Shown here: positions 56,515-64,000 of the stretch, in pieces | Position numbering within the stretch: position 1 is the stretch's first letter | How the letters are laid out: every line of letters starts with the position of its first letter | Assembly (NCBI GenBank): GCA_030386875.1 | Contig: CM059556.1 | Span: forward strand, 41,828,964-41,892,963 | Length of the DNA: 64,000 bases | Reading direction: 5' to 3' | Origin: Morinoia aosen | Taxonomy: Eukaryota > Arthropoda > Malacostraca > Amphipoda > Talitridae | Position numbers and translations under genes: made by a program | Notes under the pieces: model-generated | The model's database searches: none | Seen by the model: the letters and a program-made list of their open reading frames with translations, nothing else | What the model was told of the DNA's origin: nothing

Positions 56515-56735
56515 ATGTGCGAAGGACCCATTTTTCAGAGGGAACCGATTGGGAATCATATCTCTGTGTAGCTAAGAATTTTCACAGAGGATGCAATTAT
56601 AGATTTATTTGTCATGGCAGAGCACATGTGAAGGACCCAATTGACAGAGGGAACCATTCATGAATGACGGCTCTGTGTAGTTAGGAATTCTCATGAAGGA
56701 TGCAATTAGAAATTTATTTACCGTGCTTGTGTATG
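56515..56735 (+). repeat. Diverged tandem duplication, about 110 bp x 2
   Basis: 'gaaggaccca', 'cagagggaacc', 'ctctgtgtag', 'gaggatgcaatta' and 'atttatt' occur in the same order in 56515-56626 and 56627-56735. Confidence 0.7.
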
Positions 56736-58900
56736 GAAAAGAAAATAGAAATAAAAAAGTTTATTCCTAATAAAGTTCATGCATAAAATCTTCTACACTG
56801 GTTTTTATAATGTCTTAGAGTATGAAGTTCTTCAGTTGATAATAAATCTTTGGTATTATTAGGGCAATGTCAAGGGTTGAACGAAAGCTCGAGAGTAAAA
56901 TGTAAAAATGTATTACTTTCGTTGTGTCATTCGAAGTACATGTAAGAAAGATTATCACTGTACGAGACAATCTCCCTGTACACTCCGATGTGAGCTTAGG
57001 TGTCTGCGGTGGTCGTTGTAATTGGTGAAAGTATGATGTGTGCAAGTGAAGGATGCTGCATCTAAAGCTGAAGCTGAAAAGTTGATGAGGTGAAAATTTG
57101 AATTTCTTTCTCGTGCTTCCATATTCAACAAGTGCGTACCCTTGTAACTAGCTCAGGAAAGCGGCTTCATTTTATAATTCAATCCATAACACTAAATTTT
57201 TAAATACCCACACAAAATAAATGTGACGTAAAAGGTTCCCCAAAGTTAGAAAAGAGAAAGGATAGATGCACAAGGCTAATGAAAACATTTTAACTCATGA
57301 AAAGCAGAGAAAAAGATATTTTTAAACATAAATTTCTACAAAATTTTTTCGTATACATTAGAAATGAATGTTATTGCACTTCGACGATCAACTCTGTTCT
57401 GCAGGCCCCCGTGTGCGGCAGAGTTTGAACAGCCGATTTTAAAGTATCAGTGAATAGTTTTAAGGTATGCGGGCGATCGCTTAATTTCGGTTAAAGCAAT
57501 GTAGAACGAGATGTTACAGTAGGTAATTCGCTATGACAGATATGCGAAATGGTGTGACTTGAATTCTTCCGCAGTTAGAGAGTTTTTTACACGTCGGGGA
57601 GTTTCCTCCTCGACAAAGCACCTGAAACTAAAAGCTTTTTGTCATAACTCCGATGAAGGGTAACTAACTAAGACATCGTTCCTCGGATTTGTTTTTTTGT
57701 TCCGAATATTGGGTGGAAAAAATTTTACATCTACATTGCTCTGAGGGACGTAGAAAGACGAGGAAACGTGTTTGGGCTTACAAATGTGCAATCTTTCTGT
57801 GATTAGAGACCAGACAAGTTCTTTTTTAAAAGAGGAGTAGCATGTTCGCATTTCATGAGTTATCCTGTGCACACAACTTCAGCTGCTAAGTTCAAACATG
57901 TTTGCAATTATTTATAAATTATTTTAATTTATCAAACTTAATTAATTAATATCACAATAACCCCAAGAAGAGCTGGGTTTTCATTATTATTCAATTTGAT
58001 TTGGAGTTGGTTGTATTGCATCCCAGCTTAGTTCAATTCAATTCCACGGCAAACACTTTCGTGACTGCCGTCTTGAGGCGATCGCCTGAGCCATTCAATG
58101 ATAAAGTCACTATCGTTGCAGCACGGTCACTTTAGTTTTTGTCATTTCGAAAAGCTCGCACATTTTCCGGAAGTTTGACCCAGGTAATTTAGAACTGACT
58201 ATAATTCCGGAGCAGCATAAAGGTCGGATGTTTTCTTGCTTTCCCCCAGACGGCCATTTAAGGATGGCTGAACTCGCATCCCATTTGCATAACAGGAAAA
58301 AAATCTTCTAAGTTCAAGTATATGTTTGGACCAAGCTTATTTTTTGTAAAAAATCACACAATTTGTTGCGCACTATTCGTAGAGGAGAGAAGACGTTGCA
58401 AATCATTTAGTTTGGAGGTAAGAAAGTCAATTTCTATTTTGCAGCATTATTTAGATGGGAACATTTCTAAAAAATTGTGTTGTACAAACAAGATTATACA
58501 CTATTTAATATTTTTTTCTTAGTATTTCTCAATTATTAAGTTTGAATTTTTACTTTCGTAAAGAATAATTTAATTTTCTTTTGGTTCTCATTTTCCTCGA
58601 ACGAAGGAAAATAGCGTAAATATATATAAAAGCATCTCTTGGACTCATTGAGGATGTGGTTTTCAATTGCATAAAATAATGTTTTACTCCAATCAAGCCT
58701 GATACATATTTTCTCGAACACTGATTTTTCAAATGCCAATTATTGCATTTGGGAAGTGGGCAATTATGACTGAGTTCTCATGTTTCCAAACGAAGAGAAT
58801 CTGTGAGATATTTTTAAAATTTGTCCTCAATTATGTAATTTTACTGAGATAAGTTCTATCTTCTTCATACGAAATTCTCCAAGGTTGCAAAAAATTTCAG
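56736..58900. other. No gene recognised
   Basis: AT-rich DNA; short frames on both strands without domains. Confidence 0.3.
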
Positions 58901-59005
58901 GTTTTAAACTCCGCGTTAAAGTGTCAGCCTACACAAAAGCTACCGTCGCAACTGCAGGCTGTGCTCTGACGCTGGCTCTCATAAAATCATTACTATTTAT
59001 CAGAG
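58901..59005 (+). CDS. Candidate orphan internal exon
   Basis: A 105-base stretch is bounded by AAAATTTCAG and GAG/GTAAGT. It is open in one frame only, giving FKLRVKVSAYTKATVATAGC and then a hydrophobic run ALTLALIKSLLFIRG. Splice signals are good and codon use looks less AT-biased than its surroundings. I see no partner exon and no family match, so it may be chance. Confidence 0.25.
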
Positions 59006-59557
59006 GTAAGTTCTAATTTCTAAACATAAACATAATGAAGTACTCTTATTTATATTTAAATTAAAATTTACCTGACCTGATGTAACAGAAAATTGGAGCT
59101 TTTCTGCTTTGTTACACCCACCGCCGGCCCTCTCATGAATTATTTGTGTTCAGGTTCAGGTAATCAAAGCATTGTAAATGATTGCGACTGCAATTACAAA
59201 GTATTTGTATGTTTCAAAATTTTACATTTAATACAATTGCGCTACATTATTTTCTCAAGTGAGGCGCATTTGTTACAAATGAGCAGTGTCATTTTGGGGC
59301 TGATCTTCGGACCAGCGCCATGTTTAGCCCTAGAACACAAAAGATGTTCTATTCCAACCAAGACTGCTACGCATTATTTCCTTCATTGGTTGATCGAATG
59401 CCGTATAACTAACACTAAACGCGATAACAGTTGTCTTCCCTCGAGCCGGGAGTCATTTCCAGTGCCTGGGTGGAGTGAGGAAATGTGCATGGACAAGGTC
59501 TTTCTTTTCCTAATGGGGAGATTCATCGGGATAGCACTGCTGGAAATCAACCGGTAA

Positions 59558-62437
59558 AAATTTTATGAGAGATCTGGGTTTTTAAAGTCTAATTTTATAA
59601 GAGGTCTGCGTTTTTAAAGTCTAATTTTGTGAAAGATCTGCATTTTTGAGATCTATTCTTGTGAGAGGTCTGCGTTTTTGAAGTCTATTCTTGTGAGAGG
59701 TCTGCGTTTTTTAAGTCTATTCTTGTGAGAGGTCTGCGTTTTTGAAGTCTATTCTTGTGAAAGGTCTGCGTTTTTGAAGTCTATTCTTGTGAGAGGTTTG
59801 CGTTTTTGAAGTCTATTCTTGTGAGAGGTCTGCGTTTTTGAAGTCTATTCTTGTGAGAGGTCTGCATTTTTAAGTCTATTCTTGTGAGAGGCCTGCGTTT
59901 TTAAAGTCTAATTTTGTGAGAGAGGTCTGCGTTTTTGAAATCTATTCTTGTGAGAGGTCTGCGTTTTTGAAGTCTATTCTTGTGAGAGGTCTGCGTTTTT
60001 GAAGTCTATTCTTGTGAGAGGTCTGCGTTTTTTAGGTCTATTCTTGTAAAAGGTCTGCTTTTTTGAAGTCTATTCTTGAGAGAGGTCTGCGTTTTTGAAG
60101 TCTATTCTTGTGAAAGGTCTACGTTTATGAAGTCTATTCTTGTGAGAGGTCTGCGTTTTTGAAGTCTATTCTTGTGAAAGGTCTACGTTTTTGAAGTCTA
60201 TTCTTGTGAGAGGTCTGCGTTTTTGAAGTCTATTCTTGTGAAAGGTCTGCGTTTTTGAAGTCTATTCTTGTGAGAGGTCTGCGCTTTTGAAGTCTATTCT
60301 TGTGAGAGGTCTGCTTTTTTGAAATCTATTCTTGAGAGAGGTCTGCGTTTTTGAAGTCTATTCTTGTGAAAGGTCTACGTTTTTGAAGTCTATTCTTGTG
60401 AGAGGTCTGCGTTTTTGAAGTCTATTCTTGTGAAAGGTCTGCGTTTTTTGAAGTCTATTCTTGTGAGAGGTCTGCGCTTTTGAAGTCTATTCTTGTGAGA
60501 GGTCTGCTTTTTTGAAGTCTATTCTTGTGAGAGGTCTGCGTTTTTGAAGTCTATTCTTGTGAAAGGTCTGCGTTTTTGAAGTCTATTCTTGTGAGAGGTC
60601 TGCGCTTTTGAAGTCTATTCTTGTGAGAGGTCTGCGCTTTTGAAGTCTATTCTTGTGAAAGGTCTGCGTTTTTGAAGTCTATTCTTGTGAAAGGTCTGCG
60701 TTTTTGAAGTCTATTCTTGTGAGAGGTCTGCGCTTTTGAAGTCTATTCTTGTGAGAGGTCTGCGCTTTTGAAGTCTATTCTTGTGAAAGGTCTGCGTTTT
60801 TGAAGTCTATTCTTGTGAAAGGTCTGCGTTTTTGAAGTCTATTCTTGTGAAAGGTCTGCGTTTTTGAAGTCTATTCTTGTGAAAGGTCTGCGTTTTTGAA
60901 GTCTATTCTTGTGAAAGGTCTGCGTTTTTGAAGTCTATTCTTGTGAGAGGTCTGTGCTTTTGAAGTCTATTCTTGTGAGAGGTCTGCGTTTTTGAAGTCT
61001 ATTCTTGTGAAAGGTCTGCGTTTTTGAAGTCTATTCTTGTGAGAGGTCTGCGTTTTTGAAGTCTATTCTTGTGAAAGGTCTGCGTTTTTTGAAGTCTATT
61101 CTTGTGAAAGGTTTGCGTTTTTGAAGTCTATTCTTGTGAGAGGTCTGCGTTTTTGAAGTCTATTCTTGTGAGAGGTCTGCGTTTTTGAAGTCTATTCTTG
61201 TGAAAGGTCTGCGTTTTTTGAAGTCTATTCTTGTGAAAGGTTTGCGTTTTTGAAGTCTATTCTTGTGAGAGGTCTGCGTTTTTGAAGTCTATTCTTGTGA
61301 AAGGTCTGCGTTTTTGAAGTCTATTCTTGTGAGAGGTCTGCGCTTTTGAAGTCTTTTCTTGTGAGAGGTCTGCGCTTTTGAAGTCTATTCATGTGAGAGG
61401 TCTGCGTTTTTGAAGTCTATTCTTGTGAGAGGTTTGCGTTTTTGAAGTCTATTCTTGTGAGAGGTCTGCGTTTTTGAAGTCTATTCTTGTGAGAGGTCTG
61501 CGTTTTTGAAGTCTATTCTTGTGAGAGGTCTGCGTTTTTGAAGTCTATTCTTGTGAGAGGTCTGCGTTTTTGAAGTCTATTCTTGTGAGAGGTCTGCGTT
61601 TTTGAAGTCTATTCTTGTGAGAGGTCTGCGCTTTTGAAGTCTATTCTTGTGAGAGGTCTGCGTTTTTGAAGTCTATTCTTGTGAGAGGTCTGCGTTTTTG
61701 AAGTCTATTCTTGTGAGAGGTCTGCGCTTTTGAGGTCTATTCTTGTGAGAGGTCTGCGTTTTTGAAGTCTATTCATGTGAGAGGTCTGCGTTTTTGAAGT
61801 CTATTCTTGTGAGAGGTCTGCGTTTTTGAAGTCTATTCTTGTGAGAGGTCTGCGTTTTTGAAGTCTATTCTTGTGAGAGGTCTGCGTTTTTGAAGTCTAT
61901 TCTTGTGAGAGGTCTGCGTTTTTGAAGTCTATTCTTGTGAGAGGTCTGCGCTTTTGAAGTCTATTCTTGTGAGAGGTCTGCGTTTTTAAAGTCTATTCTT
62001 GTGAGAGGTCTGCGTTTTTGAAGTCTATTCTTGTGAGAGGTCTGCGTTTTTGATGTCTATTCTTGTGAGAGGTCTGCGTTTTTGAAGTCTATTCTTGTGA
62101 GAGGTCTGCGTTTTTGAAGTCTATTCTTGTGAGAGGTCTGCGTTTTTGAAGTCTATTCTTGTGAGAGGTCTGCGTTTTTGAAGTCTATTCTTGTGAGAGG
62201 TCTGCGTTTTTGAAGTTTATTCTTGTAGAGGTCTGCGTTTTTGAAGTCTATTCTTGTGAGAGGTCTGCGTTTTTGAAGTCTATTCTTGTGAGAGGTCTGC
62301 GTTTTTGAAGTCTATTCTTGTGAGAGGTCTGCGTTTTTGAAGTCTATTCTTGTGAGAGGTCTGCGTTTTTGAAGTCTATTCTTGTCAGAGGTCTGCGTTT
62401 TTGAAGTCTATTCTTGTGAGAGGTCTACGTTTTTGCC
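59558..62437. repeat. 32-bp minisatellite, about 90 copies
   Basis: The unit is TCTATTCTTGTGAGAGG followed by TCTGCGTTTTTGAAG. Variants include GAAAGG for GAGAGG, GCGC for GCGT, and CTACG for CTGCG. Units at the left edge (59558-59640) are degenerate; the interior is homogeneous. Local higher-order copying is visible: the CTACG variant recurs 192 bases apart (60175-60373), six units, and a six-T/GTTTGCG pair recurs 129 bases apart near 61081 and 61210. Confidence 0.95.
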
Positions 62438-63040
62438 GGTGTTGTAGCATTAAAAATCTTGGGTAAATATTACTTCATTTCTGGGTAATAAAAAGAACAC
62501 AAATGCAAAGCAGATGTGTCGTGGACACAAAACTGTATCGAAAATAACATTCACGATTGAGCGCGTTAAAACTCAATTTGCTGTGCTAGAAAATCCGTGG
62601 ATAAAGAATCTAGCTTCTCATCGTCTAGTCTGCGGTCAGATGACACTCATGAGCTGTTTAAACTGTTTGTTTATGTTTAAGCTTCTTTTAAAGTTCGTTT
62701 AAAGGTACTCAGAATAATAAAATAATACTGCACGAAAGACTTTATTAAAACTAAAAAATTTTTTGTTTATTTAGGTACAGGCATAAATCTGTTGAAGAAC
62801 CTGGCAAAAGCACATGTCAAGTTAGAAAAAACTACTCATATTGAAATTTCTGCCAACTTTTTATGGTGTTACCTTGTTTCAGATAACTTTTTCATAATTA
62901 AGACTCAGTCGTCTATGGTTGGGTTAACGTTTTTTTATCACAATTAAAAAGCACAGAGAAGTTATTCTTGAAATTCAGGAGTATGAGAATGTATTAAGTG
63001 GGGGCTTATTGTTGCATTTAACTTCACTCTTTGTTATTAC
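62438..63040. other. No gene recognised, between two satellite arrays
   Basis: AT-rich. The 62-codon frame at 62514 has no domain. Confidence 0.35.
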
Positions 63041-64000
63041 CAACCGCCTCTGCGCACTAACTCCAGCGTTGACTAATTACCTACCGCCGCTGCGCACTAA
63101 CTCCAGCGGTGACTAATTACCTACCGCCGCTGCGCACTAACTCCAGCGTTGACTAATTACCTACCGCCGCTGCGCACTAACTCCAGCGTTGACTAATTAC
63201 CTACCGCCGCTGCGCACTAACTCCAGCGTTGACTAATTACCTACCGCCGCTGCGCACTAACTCCAGCGTTGACTAATTACCTACCGCCTCTGCGCACTAA
63301 CCCCAGCGTTGACTAATTACCTACCGCCGCTGCGCACTAACCCCAGCGTTGACTAATAACCTACCGCCGCTGCGCACTAACCCCCAGCGTTGACTAGTTA
63401 CCTACCGCCGCTGCGCACTAACCCCAGCGTTGACCAATTACCTACCGCCGCTGCGCACTAACTCCAGCGTTGACTAATTACCTACCGCCTCTGCGCAATA
63501 ACTCCAGCGTTGACTAATTACCTACCGCCGCTGCGCACTAACTCCGGTGTTGACTAATTACCTACCGCCGCTGCGCACTAACTCCAGCGTTGACTAATTA
63601 CCTACCGCCGCTGCGCACTAACTCCAGCGTTGACTAATTACCTACCGCCGCTGCGCACTAACCCCAGCGTTGACTTATTACCTACCGCCGCTGCGCACTA
63701 ACTCCAGCGTTGACTAATTACCTACCGCCGCTGCGCACTAACCCCAGCGTTGACTAATTACCTACCGCCGCTGCGCACTAACCCCAGCGTTGACTAATTA
63801 CCTACCGCCGCTGCGCACTAACCCCAGCGTTGACTAATTACCTACCGCCGCTGCGCACTAACCCCAGCGTTGACTAATTACCTACCGCCGCTACGCACTA
63901 ACCCCAGCGTTGACTAATTACCTACCGCCGCTGCGCACTAACCCCAGCGTTGACTAATTACCTACCGCCGCTGCGCACTAACCCCAGCGTTGACTAATTA
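63041..64000. repeat. 40-bp minisatellite, 24 copies, continues beyond window
   Basis: The unit is CTACCGCCGCTGCGCACTAA followed by CTCCAGCGTTGACTAATTAC. It is GC-rich compared with its flanks. CTCC units dominate on the left and CCCC units on the right. One 41-bp unit (extra C) lies near 63380. The array reaches the last base of the window. Confidence 0.95.

Noticed and set aside
59093-59557. 154-codon frame beside the 32-bp array
   Set aside because: No recognisable domain. It starts just after the candidate exon but does not continue its phase for more than about 17 codons.
59558-64000. Arrays of regular repeats resembling CRISPR
   Set aside because: The units are directly adjacent with no unique spacers, and the context is eukaryotic.

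Overview
This is an arthropod, most likely insect, genomic window: AT-rich DNA with one conserved multi-exon host gene (GT-AG introns of 0.5-2 kb) in a dense layer of eukaryotic transposable elements. The elements are Ty3/gypsy and other LTR retrotransposons, I-like LINEs with RNase H, foldback MITEs, a probable hAT derivative, a short interspersed repeat family with TAATC tails, and three minisatellites. Nothing looks bacterial; there is no operon, CRISPR array, rRNA or tRNA gene that I can support. The species cannot be named from sequence alone.  Region 1-16283 is an LTR-element graveyard whose order of events can be read. Two related LTR subfamilies lie in + orientation (about 1-1797 and 2836-4810). 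Next comes an older LTR (4811-5146, resuming at 15687). It is split by a minus-strand, non-coding, long-LTR element (5147-15686; 2,111-bp LTRs, 4-bp target duplication CATC). That element's 5' LTR is in turn split by an almost intact 5.1-kb gypsy element (8493-13583; 388-bp LTRs, 5-bp target duplication CCTCC) with a 1,293-codon gag-pol frame. The older LTR is followed by a short gag-like frame, interrupted at 16284 by LINEs.  Region 16294-32396 holds two full-length, head-to-tail I-like LINEs separated and flanked by the same 10-bp word TAGTCTCTCC. The first is broken by a 3.45-kb DNA element (8-bp duplication) and a 531-bp foldback MITE (8-bp duplication). Both copies carry disabling mutations. 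Region 32407-38820 holds the rest of the gag-like frame, three nested palindromes of 0.7-1.3 kb sharing a conserved core, a second copy of the MITE, and a decayed non-LTR reverse transcriptase on the minus strand.  Region 39152-45814 is the host gene: six exons whose phases join perfectly into a 267-residue PAQR-family membrane protein of the MMD (PAQR10/11) type. A 20-bp minisatellite follows its stop codon. From 46.4 to 59.5 kb I find mostly unassigned AT-rich DNA with interspersed repeats, a Harbinger-like MITE and one candidate orphan exon. The window ends with a 2.9-kb array of a 32-bp unit and an array of a 40-bp unit that runs off the right edge.
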